The notes beneath the pieces were generated by a model. The model ran no database searches. It worked only from the letters and a program-made list of their open reading frames with translations, and was not told the DNA's origin. DNA of 64,000 nt, taken from assembly GCF_002019855.1 (NCBI RefSeq), contig NZ_CM007717.1, positions 2,229,198 to 2,293,197 of the forward strand, written 5' to 3'. The translations under genes and the position numbers were made by a program. This DNA is from Streptomyces antibioticus. Its GTDB lineage: Bacteria > Actinomycetota > Actinomycetes > Streptomycetales > Streptomycetaceae. This document shows, piece by piece, positions 26,175 to 34,321 of the stretch (the stretch's first letter is position 1; each line of letters opens with the position of its first letter).

Positions 26175-26968
26175 GCGACCGTACCGCCCCGCGGCCGCGC
26201 GCCGCGGAGCCTCCCCGGCCGGACACCGGCACCCCGCCCCTGCTGCGCGCCGAGGGGCTCGTCAAGACGCACCACGGCGAGGGCGCGCCCGCACACGCCG
26301 TGCGCGGGGTCGACCTGTGCGTACGGCAGGGCGAGTTCGTCGCCGTCACCGGCCCGTCCGGCGCCGGCAAGTCGACCCTGCTGCATCTGCTGGGCGGGCT
26401 GCAGCGGCCGGACGCCGGGAGCCTCTGGCTGGACGGCCGCCGCACGGACGGGTACAGCGAGGCGCGCTGGGCCGTGGAGCGCAGGAAGCGCATCGGGATC
26501 GTCTTCCAGTTCTTCAACCTGGTGTCGAACCTGTCGGTCGCCGACAACGTCGAGCTGCCCGCCCTGCTCGCCGGGGTGCCGCCGCGCCGGGCCCGCGCCG
26601 AGCGCGAGGACCTGCTGGCCGAGCTGGGCCTCGCGGGCAAGGAGCGCAGCATGCCGGGCGAGCTGTCCGGCGGTGAGCAGCAGCGGGTCGCGCTGGCCCG
26701 CGCGCTGGTCAACCACCCGCCACTGCTGCTGGCCGACGAACCCGCGGGCAGCCTGGACAGCAAGGGCACCCGTGAGGTGATGCGGCTGCTGTCCCGCTTC
26801 CACCAGCGCGGCCAGACGATCGTGCTGGTCACCCATGACGCCCGGCTGGCGAGCGCCGCGGACCGGGTGATCAGCTTCTTCGACGGCCGGATCGCCGACG
26901 ACGCCGCTCTGGACGGCACACCGGCGCGCGGCACCGGGATATCCGGCGTGCTGGAGCTGAGGGACTGA
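26171..26968 (+). CDS. ABC transporter ATP-binding protein (MacB/LolD type)
   Basis: 265 residues. Walker A GPSGAGKSTLLHLLGG is near residue 65, the signature LSGGEQQRVALARAL near 160, Walker B LLLADEPAGSLDSKGT follows and the switch His is in VLVTHDARLA. The KRIGIVFQFFNLVSNLSVADNVELP stretch is characteristic of the LolD/MacB class that pairs with FtsX-type permeases. GTG 26171 overlaps the padR stop. The first 25 residues are an Ala/Pro/Arg-rich extension. Confidence 0.93.
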   Translation: MSDRTAPRPRAAEPPRPDTGTPPLLRAEGLVKTHHGEGAPAHAVRGVDLCVRQGEFVAVTGPSGAGKSTLLHLLGGLQRPDAGSLWLDGRRTDGYSEARWAVERRKRIGIVFQFFNLVSNLSVADNVELPALLAGVPPRRARAEREDLLAELGLAGKERSMPGELSGGEQQRVALARALVNHPPLLLADEPAGSLDSKGTREVMRLLSRFHQRGQTIVLVTHDARLASAADRVISFFDGRIADDAALDGTPARGTGISGVLELRD

Positions 26969-26969
26969 G

Positions 26970-27182
26970 ATGACCTACATGCGGGTGGCCTCCGGGCGGG
27001 TGGCCGACGTGCGGGGGGCCTCCGGGCGGATGGCCGACGTGCGGGTGGCGGAGCGGGGGGCCGACGTGCGGGCGGCCCACCTGCGGATGGCGGCGCGGGT
27101 GGCCCACGTGCGGATGGCGGAGCGGCTGGCCCACGTGCTGGTGGCCGACGGTGGTCGGCTCCCCTGCCGGCCGAGAGGCTGA
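26970..27182 (+). CDS. Possible small repetitive protein between ABC ATPase and permease
   Basis: 70-codon ORF beginning MTYMRVASGRVADV one base after the ATPase stop and ending 5 bases before the permease GTG. It is made of imperfect 9-14 residue repeats (RVADV, RMADV, RVAHV, RMAERLAHV) rich in Ala, Val, Arg and Asp, without a hydrophobic membrane stretch. Third codon positions are almost all G or C, and there is no frame break, which supports coding; but repeats of this type can also keep an ORF open by chance in 75% GC DNA. I do not recognise it. Confidence 0.4.
   Translation: MTYMRVASGRVADVRGASGRMADVRVAERGADVRAAHLRMAARVAHVRMAERLAHVLVADGGRLPCRPRG
26985..27165. repeat. Degenerate tandem repeat array in ABC operon
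   Basis: Units of about 27-33 bp built on GTGGCCGACGTGCGG and variants such as GTGGCCCACGTGCGG recur five to six times between the ATPase and permease genes. The unit length is a multiple of three or nearly so, so the plus-strand frame stays open. Confidence 0.7.
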
Positions 27183-27187
27183 GGCCC

Positions 27188-29491
27188 GTGCGAGCCACCC
27201 TGCGCTGGGCCCACTCCGATCTGCGCACGCACCGCGGCGAGGCGCTGTTCCTGGTGCTCGCCACGGCCGGCATCGTGGCCTCGCTGCTCCTGGCCACGGC
27301 GCTCTTCGGCTACGCCACCAACCCCTGGCAGCGCGTCTTCACCCAGGCGCGCGGCGCCCATGTCTGGCTGCACACCGCCCCCTCCGCACCCGCCGGAAAG
27401 CTGGCCTCGCTCGACGGCGTCGAGTACGTCGCCGGCCCCTACCCCACCGCCTCCGCCGCCCTCGCCTCCCGCGGCACCCGGGCCTCCGTCGAACTGCGCG
27501 GCACCGCCGAACGGCCCGCCGTCGACCGGCCGCTGCTCACCTCCGGGCGCTGGCTGGACGCCTCCGCCCCGGACGGGGTGGTCCTGGAGAGCCGTCTCGC
27601 CCGCGCCCTGCTGGCCGGCCCCGGCGACACGCTCACCCTGCCCGGCACCGGCCGCTCCCTGACCGTGCTCGGCGTCGCCGACAGCGCCGAGCCGCGCTAC
27701 CGGCCGGGCGAGCAGCCGGGCCTGGTCTGGGCGCTGCCGTCCGCCGTCCCCGACCCGGGCGGCCAGGTGATCGGGCTGCGGCTGACCGACCCCGACGACA
27801 CCGACTACGCCGTCCAGCGGGCCGTCACCCTGCTGGGCTCGGGCGCGGTCAGCGAGGTCTCCACCTGGCAGCAGGCGCGGGCCGAGGCACAGGGCGACAA
27901 CCGGCTGCTGGGACAGGTGCTCGGGCTGTTCGGGATCGGCGCGCTGGTGGCCGCGGGGCTCGCCGTGCACGGGGCGATCGGCACCCGGATCCGGGGCCAT
28001 CTGCGGGACATCTCGGTGCTGAAGGCGATCGGTTTCACGCCCGGCCAGGTGGTCCGCGTCTTCCTGCTCCAGCACATCGCCTACGCCCTGCTGGGCGCGG
28101 CGGCCGCCGCCACCCTCGCGCAACTGCTGGGCAGCCGGATCCCGGGCAGGCTCGGAGACGCGATCGGCGTGTGGCAGGGACTGCCCGGCCATACGACGGC
28201 GCTGGTCGCGGTACCGGTCGCGGCCGTGCTGTTCATCGGGGCGACCACCGGACTCGCGGCCTGGCGGGCCGGGCGGGTGCCCCCGGTGCCGGTACCCCGG
28301 CCTGCGGCGGGACCCCGGCCGCGAACGCCCGGTGCGGCGGGTCCGCTGTCCGGTGCCGCGCGGTGGGCGCTCGCGGCCCGGGTGCCGCCCGCGCTGGTGC
28401 TCGGCTGGCATCGGACCTCCACCCGGCGGCTGCGGTCGCTCGCCACGATCACCCGGCTCGCGCTTCCGCTGCTGCTGATCGTGGTGGCGATGAGCGCCTG
28501 GACCACCATCGACCGCTTCCACCGCAGCCCCGAGCGGATCGGCCTCCCGGCGGCCCTCACCGTCCACGCGGACTCCGGGCTCGCCGACCGGGACGCCCGC
28601 GCCCTGCTGGAACGCGACCCGCAGGTCGTCGCCGCCCACCCCGGCGTCGAGCTGGCGGCCCTGGTCCCCGGCCAGACGGCGACGATCGCGCTGCGCGGCC
28701 TCGGGGTCGACGGCGACCCGTACCCGTACACCCTGGCCGAGGGCCGCCCGGCCCGCGCCGAGGACGAGGCGGTGGCCGGACAGGGGCTCCTCGACCTGCT
28801 GGACGTGCGGGTCGGCGACTGGGTGCGCATGACCGTCGGCGACCAGCCGCAGATCCTGCACATCGTGGGCCGCAGCATCGAACCGGAGAACGCCGGCCGG
28901 GTCATCTCCACCTCGCTGGACACCCTGCGCGAGAACGACCCGGAGCTGGCCCCCACCCTCTACCAGGTCCGGCTGGAGCCGGGCGCCGACCCCGGCGAGG
29001 TCGCCGCCCGGCTGACCGCCGCCGGGCAGGGGCATCTGGACGTGCACACCGTGACCAACCCGGCGGACGGGCTCTCGCCGCTGCGCGCGGTGGTGGCCGG
29101 GCTGATCGTGGTCCTGGCCCTCATCGGCCTCATCGAGCTGCTGACGGCGATCGGCGGCACGGTCCGCGAAGGCGAGCGGGACCTGCTCGCCCTGAAGGCC
29201 GTGGGACTCTCCCCACGCCAGATCACCGCGATCACCGTGACCGCGACCGCCGGCACCGCCCTGGCCGCGGCCCTGATCGCCACCGTGCTGGGGGCACCCC
29301 TGGCCCGCTGGCTGATCGACGCCCAGGGAGCGTCGAGCGGCATCGGCGCCGGCATCGCGACGGTGCCGTCCCCGGCCCTGCTGACCCTGTTCGCCCTGGC
29401 CGCGGTGACAGGAGCGGCCGCCCTCGCAGCCCTCCCAGCAGCCCGAGCGGCCCGCCGCCGCCTGGCGGACACCCTGAGCGCGGTGACCTGA
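27188..29491 (+). CDS. ABC transporter permease, FtsX/MacB type
   Basis: 767 residues with two FtsX modules. Membrane helices are seen near residues 20-40, 255-290, 310-340 and 345-365 for the first half, one near 430-450 opening the second half, and three after residue 630. Large extracytoplasmic domains lie at about 45-240 and 455-630. RGHLRDISVLKAIGFTPGQVVRVFLLQ and EGERDLLALKAVGLSPRQITAI are the paired cytoplasmic loops of the family. GTG 27188 is preceded by GAGAGG. Together with the ATPase it forms an export or mechanotransmission complex; the substrate is unknown, and antimicrobial-peptide or lipid handling are typical for the type. Confidence 0.92.
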   Translation: MRATLRWAHSDLRTHRGEALFLVLATAGIVASLLLATALFGYATNPWQRVFTQARGAHVWLHTAPSAPAGKLASLDGVEYVAGPYPTASAALASRGTRASVELRGTAERPAVDRPLLTSGRWLDASAPDGVVLESRLARALLAGPGDTLTLPGTGRSLTVLGVADSAEPRYRPGEQPGLVWALPSAVPDPGGQVIGLRLTDPDDTDYAVQRAVTLLGSGAVSEVSTWQQARAEAQGDNRLLGQVLGLFGIGALVAAGLAVHGAIGTRIRGHLRDISVLKAIGFTPGQVVRVFLLQHIAYALLGAAAAATLAQLLGSRIPGRLGDAIGVWQGLPGHTTALVAVPVAAVLFIGATTGLAAWRAGRVPPVPVPRPAAGPRPRTPGAAGPLSGAARWALAARVPPALVLGWHRTSTRRLRSLATITRLALPLLLIVVAMSAWTTIDRFHRSPERIGLPAALTVHADSGLADRDARALLERDPQVVAAHPGVELAALVPGQTATIALRGLGVDGDPYPYTLAEGRPARAEDEAVAGQGLLDLLDVRVGDWVRMTVGDQPQILHIVGRSIEPENAGRVISTSLDTLRENDPELAPTLYQVRLEPGADPGEVAARLTAAGQGHLDVHTVTNPADGLSPLRAVVAGLIVVLALIGLIELLTAIGGTVREGERDLLALKAVGLSPRQITAITVTATAGTALAAALIATVLGAPLARWLIDAQGASSGIGAGIATVPSPALLTLFALAAVTGAAALAALPAARAARRRLADTLSAVT

Positions 29492-29841
29492 GTGCCGGTG
29501 ACCTGAGCGCCGCTGGACCCGAACGCCCGGCCCCTCACCACGGCCGACACGGCCCGCCCCGACGGCAACACCCGGAGCGGCCGCGCCGGCCGCCCCTGCC
29601 CACACCCCGCACGGCCTGCCGGCACGCGGCCGACGCCTCGGGGCGCGGTGACCTGAGCGCCGTAGGGCTGGGCCTCTCCTTCAGGTCTTGCCGGGGCCGC
29701 AGGGCCTGTCCCGCCCGCTCCCAGAGGGGGACCCCAGAGGCGTTGCCGCCGTCCTCCGCCTTGCGGATGCGCGCATCAGACCCCGCTCGGGCCCGCCGAG
29801 ACGTGCCGTCGCTCGGAGCCGACCAGATCCGAAAGGCGGAC
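29492..29841. other. Gene-free spacer with three copies of an 11-bp repeat
   Basis: 350 bp between convergent genes. GGTGACCTGAG occurs at 29482-29492 (the FtsX gene end), 29497-29507 and 29647-29657; the last two share GGTGACCTGAGCGCCG. No ORF with convincing features is present. The rest may be decayed coding sequence. No strong terminator hairpin was found. Confidence 0.5.
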
Positions 29842-30672
29842 CTAGGCGTACGGGTTCGGGCGTGGGGCGTACGGGTTGCCCCGGTGGTAGGGGGTGGCCG
29901 GCGGGTACGGCGGAGGGGCGGGGAACTGCGGGGGCAGGGTCGCCGGGTGGGCCGTCAGGCGGATGCCGTAGCGGTGCTTGAGGCGGCGGGTCTCCAGCAG
30001 GGAGATCGCCGTGACCGTGACCGGCGCGCCCAGGATGAACACGATGCCCAGGGTGAGGCTCAGGCCGTGCAGGTCGCCGGTGATCAGGTCGGGCAGGGCC
30101 ATCAGCCAGGTCGTCACGGTGGCGAGGAGCGGCGGCAGACAGCGGTGCACGGCGGCCGTGCCGAAGAAGTTGCCGGTGAGCCGGAACGCCCCGGCCATCA
30201 CGAAGACCGCCATCCACAGGCCCGCCAGGCCGAGGAGGAGCTGCGGGAGCATGCCGAACGTGGCGCCGACGGAGAACAGCATCACGGTCGTGAAGACCGA
30301 GCCGATGAACACCAGCAGCAGCTTCAGGGAGTTGAGCAGGGGCACCTTCAACTGCCGTACGGTGCCGCCGCGCCGCCAGACGAAGAGCATCACGCCCACC
30401 GTGACCGGTGTGAGGAAGAACAGGACGGCGGAGGCGGTCGCCGCGTTGTCCAGCATCTCCTCGAAGGCGAACCCGCCCTGGACGAACGAGTAGACGCCCA
30501 GGGCGGCGACCGCCCCGGCGATGACCCGGATCCGCTTGAGCTGGTCCACGGTCGGGTCCAGCGAGTGCGGGATCCACGTCGGATGGAACACCGCCCTGGC
30601 CACCTGATGGGGCTTCAGGAACGACCGGGCGGTGAGCGTGCCGTCGGTCCAACTCCTGTGCGTACGTGTCAC
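29842..30672 (-). CDS. Conserved multi-pass membrane protein with Pro-rich tail
   Basis: 276 residues. About five to six hydrophobic segments lie between residues 50 and 225 (for example VIAGAVAALGVYSFVQGG, LFFLTPVTVGVMLFV and LGIVFILGAPVTVTAISLL). The C-terminal 40 residues are rich in Pro and Tyr (PQFPAPPPYPPATPYH) and likely cytoplasmic and disordered. GTG 30672 follows GGGGGAG at 6-base spacing. I do not recognise a functional family. It lies downstream of pgi on the same strand, but a hairpin in the spacer suggests separate transcription. Confidence 0.8.
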   Translation of the reverse strand: MTRTHRSWTDGTLTARSFLKPHQVARAVFHPTWIPHSLDPTVDQLKRIRVIAGAVAALGVYSFVQGGFAFEEMLDNAATASAVLFFLTPVTVGVMLFVWRRGGTVRQLKVPLLNSLKLLLVFIGSVFTTVMLFSVGATFGMLPQLLLGLAGLWMAVFVMAGAFRLTGNFFGTAAVHRCLPPLLATVTTWLMALPDLITGDLHGLSLTLGIVFILGAPVTVTAISLLETRRLKHRYGIRLTAHPATLPPQFPAPPPYPPATPYHRGNPYAPRPNPYA

Positions 30673-30678
30673 CTTGAG

Positions 30679-30714
30679 CTCCCCCGAGCGATCTTCTCGA
30701 TGATCGCCCGGGAG
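30679..30714 (-). terminator. Imperfect hairpin after pgi
   Basis: GCGATC (30688-30693) pairs with GATCGC (30702-30707), and CTCCC with GGGAG outside it, with a small internal loop. It lies between the pgi stop and the next gene's ribosome site. Confidence 0.4.
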
Positions 30715-30729
30715 TCTACAAGAACGCGC

Positions 30730-32382
30730 TCACTTCCGGCCGCGGAGTTCCCGGTAGGTGGCCACCAGCGCCTCGGTGGAGGTGTCCAGGCCGGGCACCT
30801 CGGCGCCCTCGGTCAGGGCGGGCTCGATCCGCTTGGCGAGGACCTTGCCGAGTTCCACGCCCCACTGGTCGAAGGAGTCGATGTTCCACACCGCGCCCTG
30901 GACGAACACCTTGTGCTCGTAGAGGGCGATGAGCTGGCCGAGGACCGACGGGGTCAGCTCACGGGCCAGGACGGTCGTGGTCGGGTGGTCGCCCTTGAAG
31001 GTCTTGTGGGCGACCAGCTCCTCCGGAACCCCCTCGGCACGGACCTCGTCGGGCGTCTTGCCGAAGGCCAGCGCCTGCGTCTGGGCGAAGAAGTTCGCCA
31101 TCAACAGGTCGTGCTGCGCCGCGAGTTCACCGCTCAGCTCGGGCACCGGCCGGGCGAAGCCGATGAAGTCCGCCGGGATCAGCTTCGTGCCCTGGTGGAT
31201 CAACTGGTAGTACGCGTGCTGCCCGTTGGTGCCCGGCGTGCCCCAGACGATCGGCCCGGTCTGCCAGTCGACCTCCTGGCCGTCCCGGCCGACCGACTTG
31301 CCGTTGGACTCCATGTCGAGCTGCTGGAGATAGGCGGCGAACTTGGACAGGTAGTGCGAGTACGGCAGCACCGCGTGCGACTGCGCGTCGAAGAAGTTGC
31401 CGTACCAGATGCCCAGCAGGCCCAGCAGCAGCGGGACGTTGGACTCGGCAGGAGCGGTGCGGAAGTGCTCGTCGACGGTCCGGAAGCCGTCCAGCATCTC
31501 GCGGAAGCGGTCGGGGCCGATGGCGATCATCAGGGAGAGGCCGATCGCCGAGTCGTAGGAGTAGCGGCCGCCGACCCAGTCCCAGAACTCGAACATGTTG
31601 GCCGTGTCGATGCCGAAGTCGGCGACCTTCTCGGCGTTGGTCGACAGGGCCACGAAGTGCTTCGCGACGGCCGCCTCGTCGCCGAGGGCGTCCAGCAGCC
31701 AGGAGCGGGCCGAGGTGGCGTTGGTGATCGTCTCGATGGTCGTGAAGGTCTTGGACGCGATGATGAACAGCGTCTCGGCCGGGTCCAGGTCCCGGACCGC
31801 CTCGTGCAGGTCGGCGCCGTCGACGTTCGACACGAAGCGGACCGTGAGGTCGCGGTCGGTGAAGCTGCGCAGCACCTCGTAGGCCATGGCGGGGCCGAGG
31901 TCGGAGCCGCCGATGCCGATGTTGACGACGTTCTTGATGCGCTTGCCGGTGTGTCCGGTCCAGGCGCCGGAGCGGACCCGGTCGGCGAAGCCGGCCATCT
32001 TGTCGAGGACGGCGTGCACCGCGGGGACCACGTTCTCGCCGTCGACCTCGATCACCGCGTCGCGCGGGGCGCGCAGGGCGGTGTGCAGGACCGCGCGGTC
32101 CTCGGTGGTGTTGATCTTCTCGCCGCGGAACATGGCGTCCCGGAGGCCGAAGACGTCGGTGGCGGCGGCCAGCTCACGCAGCAGCCGCAGCGTCTCGTCG
32201 GTGACGAGGTGCTTGGAGTAGTCGATGTGCAGGTCGCCGACCCGCACCGTGTATCCGCTGCCGCGCCCGGGTTCGGCGGCGAACAGTTCGCGCAACCGCA
32301 CCTCGCCGAGTTCCTCGCGGTGCTTGGCCAGAGCGGTCCACTCGGGTGTCTGGTTGAGCCTCGTACGGACGTCTGCGTTCAT
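30730..32382 (-). CDS. pgi: Glucose-6-phosphate isomerase
   Basis: Interconverts glucose 6-phosphate and fructose 6-phosphate, joining glycolysis to the pentose phosphate genes 12 kb away. 550 residues is normal. [17 protein letters not shown] is the phosphosugar-binding loop; [34 protein letters not shown] (family signature 2 with the catalytic His) and [16 protein letters not shown] are present. It starts with ATG at 32382. Confidence 0.97.
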   Translation of the reverse strand: MNADVRTRLNQTPEWTALAKHREELGEVRLRELFAAEPGRGSGYTVRVGDLHIDYSKHLVTDETLRLLRELAAATDVFGLRDAMFRGEKINTTEDRAVLHTALRAPRDAVIEVDGENVVPAVHAVLDKMAGFADRVRSGAWTGHTGKRIKNVVNIGIGGSDLGPAMAYEVLRSFTDRDLTVRFVSNVDGADLHEAVRDLDPAETLFIIASKTFTTIETITNATSARSWLLDALGDEAAVAKHFVALSTNAEKVADFGIDTANMFEFWDWVGGRYSYDSAIGLSLMIAIGPDRFREMLDGFRTVDEHFRTAPAESNVPLLLGLLGIWYGNFFDAQSHAVLPYSHYLSKFAAYLQQLDMESNGKSVGRDGQEVDWQTGPIVWGTPGTNGQHAYYQLIHQGTKLIPADFIGFARPVPELSGELAAQHDLLMANFFAQTQALAFGKTPDEVRAEGVPEELVAHKTFKGDHPTTTVLARELTPSVLGQLIALYEHKVFVQGAVWNIDSFDQWGVELGKVLAKRIEPALTEGAEVPGLDTSTEALVATYRELRGRK

Positions 32383-32540
32383 GTCGGACTTCAGCCTTCT
32401 TTCGTGCGCCTGTCCTGCTGTGTACCTGCCCCGCTGCCGGTCCCAACCTAGTTGATCAGTGTGTTGAGTGACCTGTTGTGGCGCGGTCGCGCGGTGCGAC
32501 TACAAGTACGTTCCGGCGGGGCGCGGGTATCAGCGCGGCG

Positions 32541-32579
32541 GCGATCGGAAAGAGCGATCGGCAAGAGCGATCGGCAAGA
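32541..32579. repeat. Three tandem 13-bp repeats
   Basis: GCGATCGGaAAGA, GCGATCGGcAAGA and GCGATCGGcAAGA follow one another without gap in the pgi/rbpB spacer. Each unit holds the GCGATCG palindrome core. A 9-bp pair, GAGACGGCT twice, follows at about 32592-32609. Confidence 0.85.
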
Positions 32580-32609
32580 AGACGTGCGCATGAGACGGCT
32601 GAGACGGCT

Positions 32610-32639
32610 CCGGCCGGGCGCCTCGGGGCTCCCGGCCGG
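32610..32639 (-). terminator. Hairpin after the RbpA-type gene
   Basis: CCGGCCGGG (32610-32618) and CCCGGCCGG (32631-32639) form a 9-bp stem with a 12-base loop, 10 bp downstream of the stop. Confidence 0.5.
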
Positions 32640-32648
32640 TCTCGGTTC

Positions 32649-32984
32649 CTAGATCTCGCCCCGCAGTTTGGCGAGCGCCTCGGCGAGGATCGCCTCGCCG
32701 TCCGCGTCGCTGCGGCGCTCGCGCACATAGGCGAGATGGGTCTTGTAGGGCTCGGTGCGCGGCGGGTCCGGGGGGTTGTCCCGGTCCTGGCCGGCAGGGA
32801 AGCCGCAGCGCGGGCAGTCCCAGGTGTCGGGAACCTGCGCGTCGCTGGCGAAGCTGGGCTGCGTCTCGTGCCCGTTGGAGCACCAGAAGGAGATGCGCAG
32901 ACGGGGCGCGGACTCGCCCCGCTCGGCCTCGCCCATCGGCCCCGCCCCGACCCGGCTTCCTCGGATCGCGTTGCCACTTGCCAC
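32649..32984 (-). CDS. rbpB: RNA polymerase-binding protein, RbpA paralogue (RbpB)
   Basis: 111 residues. RbpA-family proteins bind RNA polymerase and group-1/2 sigma factors and stabilise open complexes in actinobacteria. The family landmarks are ALRGSRxG-like NAIRGSRVGAG at the N-terminus, the zinc-knuckle-like CSNGHE...DCPRCGFPAG, and the C-terminal sigma-binding helix HLAYVRERRSDADGEAILAEAL. It differs from main RbpA, which has TSYETDRG and a WDMLxERR helix, so this is the second copy, known in S. coelicolor as RbpB beside pgi and secG. GTG 32984 has GGGAG 8 or more bases upstream. Confidence 0.85.
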   Translation of the reverse strand: MASGNAIRGSRVGAGPMGEAERGESAPRLRISFWCSNGHETQPSFASDAQVPDTWDCPRCGFPAGQDRDNPPDPPRTEPYKTHLAYVRERRSDADGEAILAEALAKLRGEI

Positions 32985-33011
32985 GGTCGTAACTCCCTGC
33001 GTGATGGTGCC

Positions 33012-33038
33012 GCGAAGCGAGTCGACGTTTCGCTTCGC
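33012..33038 (-). promoter_or_regulatory. Palindrome/hairpin in the rbpB leader
   Basis: GCGAAGCGA and TCGCTTCGC form a perfect 9-bp inverted repeat around 9 bases, 28-54 bp upstream of the start. It may be an RNA hairpin in the leader or an operator; the sequence does not decide. Confidence 0.5.
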
Positions 33039-33194
33039 CGCGAGCGCCTCAGTCTACGTAAGGCCCAACGCGCGTCCAGTGATTGGAGTTACAGCTCCCG
33101 CACCTAGACGCAAGCCCCATGATAGGCCGCGCTCCGCTGCGCGTACCGAACATGGGGCCTTACGTACGGATTGTGCGTGCCTGTGAGAGGCTGA

Positions 33195-33431
33195 TCAGTT
33201 GTTCGTCTTCATCAGGATGCCGAGGACGACGATGCACGCGAACCAGAGCAGACCGATCACCACGGTGATGCGGTCGAGGTTGCGCTCGGCGACCGAGGAG
33301 CCGCCGACGGACGACTGCATGCCGCCACCGAACATGTCGGAGAGACCGCCGCCCTTCCCCTTGTGCATCAGCACCAGCAGCATCAGCAGCAGGCTGAAGA
33401 CGATCAGGGCGATCGAGAACCCCAAAACCAC
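33195..33431 (-). CDS. secG: Protein translocase subunit SecG
   Basis: 78-residue subunit of the SecYEG channel with two membrane helices: FSIALIVFSLLLMLLVLM near the N-terminus and ITVVIGLLWFACIVVLGIL near the end, joined by the conserved KGKGGGLSDMFGGGMQSSVGGS loop. The GTG at 33431 gives the N-terminus VVLGFSIA expected for the family; an in-frame extension upstream would add an unrelated 22 residues running through a hairpin. It lies downstream of tpiA in the usual actinobacterial gap-pgk-tpi-secG order. Confidence 0.95.
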   Translation of the reverse strand: MVLGFSIALIVFSLLLMLLVLMHKGKGGGLSDMFGGGMQSSVGGSSVAERNLDRITVVIGLLWFACIVVLGILMKTNN

Positions 33432-33465
33432 GGCTGGACCAACTTCCTCGGATTCGGATAACGAC

Positions 33466-33493
33466 GGGGGCACAGCTCCAGGGCTGTGCCCCC
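33466..33493 (-). terminator. Hairpin between tpiA and secG
   Basis: Perfect 11-bp stem (33466-33476 with 33483-33493) and a 6-base loop. It could end or attenuate the gap-pgk-tpi transcript before secG. Confidence 0.7.
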
Positions 33494-33538
33494 GCAAGGG
33501 TACGACGGATCGGGCCTACCGCATACTCGCGGCCCGGA

Positions 33539-34315
33539 TCACTGATCGCGGAAGCGCACGATCCTGACGAACTCCTCGGCGTCCAGCGAGGCGCCGCCCA
33601 CCAGCGCGCCGTCGATGTCGGCCTGCGCCATGATCTCCGCGACGTTGCCGGCCTTGACGGAGCCGCCGTACTGGATGCGGACCTTGTCGGCCAGCTCCTG
33701 CGAGTACAGCTCGGCGATCTTGCCCCGGATCGCGGCGCAGACCTCCTGGGCGTCGGCGGCGCCGCAGACCTTGCCGGTGCCGATGGCCCACACGGGCTCG
33801 TAGGCGATCACGACGGTCTCGGCCTGCTCGGCCGGGAGGTCCTTGAGGCCGCCCTCGACCTGGGCGAGGGTGTGCGCGACGTGGTTGCCGGCCTCGCGGA
33901 CGTCCAGTTCCTCGCCGACGCACAGGATCGGGGTGATGCCGTGCTTGTAGGCGGCCTTGACCTTGGCGTTGACCAGTTCGTCGGTCTCGCCGTGGTACTG
34001 GCGGCGCTCGGAGTGGCCGACGGCCACGTAGGTGCACTTCAGCTTGGCCAGCATCGCGCCGGAGATCTCGCCGGTGTAGGCGCCGGACTCATGGGCCGAG
34101 AGGTCCTGGGCGCCGTACTTGATGGCCAGCTTGTCGCCCTCGACCAGGGTCTGCACGGAGCGCAGGTCGGTGAAGGGCGGCAGGACGGCGACCTCGACGG
34201 CCTCGTAGTCCTTGTCGGACAGGGCGAAGGCGAGCTTCTGGGTGTGGGCGATGGCCTCGAGGTGGTTGAGGTTCATCTTCCAGTTGCCCGCCATCAGCGG
34301 CGTACGGGTGGTCAT
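33539..34315 (-). CDS. tpiA: Triosephosphate isomerase
   Basis: Interconverts dihydroxyacetone phosphate and glyceraldehyde 3-phosphate. 258 residues, TIM barrel: catalytic Lys in AGNWKMN (residues 9-15), His in VAVGHSERR and Glu in [13 protein letters not shown], and the phosphate loop [12 protein letters not shown] 34315 lies 6 bases after the pgk stop, so the two genes are co-transcribed. Confidence 0.98.
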   Translation of the reverse strand: MTTRTPLMAGNWKMNLNHLEAIAHTQKLAFALSDKDYEAVEVAVLPPFTDLRSVQTLVEGDKLAIKYGAQDLSAHESGAYTGEISGAMLAKLKCTYVAVGHSERRQYHGETDELVNAKVKAAYKHGITPILCVGEELDVREAGNHVAHTLAQVEGGLKDLPAEQAETVVIAYEPVWAIGTGKVCGAADAQEVCAAIRGKIAELYSQELADKVRIQYGGSVKAGNVAEIMAQADIDGALVGGASLDAEEFVRIVRFRDQ

Positions 34316-34321
34316 TGAGGG

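Noticed and set aside
26985..27165. A CRISPR-like array
   Set aside because: The units are contiguous, degenerate and without spacers; there are no cas genes nearby.
27151..32451. Very long open frame (over 1700 codons) on the plus strand
   Set aside because: It runs antisense to pgi and the membrane protein and in the wrong frame of the FtsX gene. Its composition (runs of Arg, Pro, Gly) is that of a GC-rich shadow frame.
33000..33120. A sigma-R type promoter (GGAAT-N18-GTT) upstream of rbpB
   Set aside because: GGGAG and GTTGGG are present but about 25 bases apart, not 18, so I could not support it.
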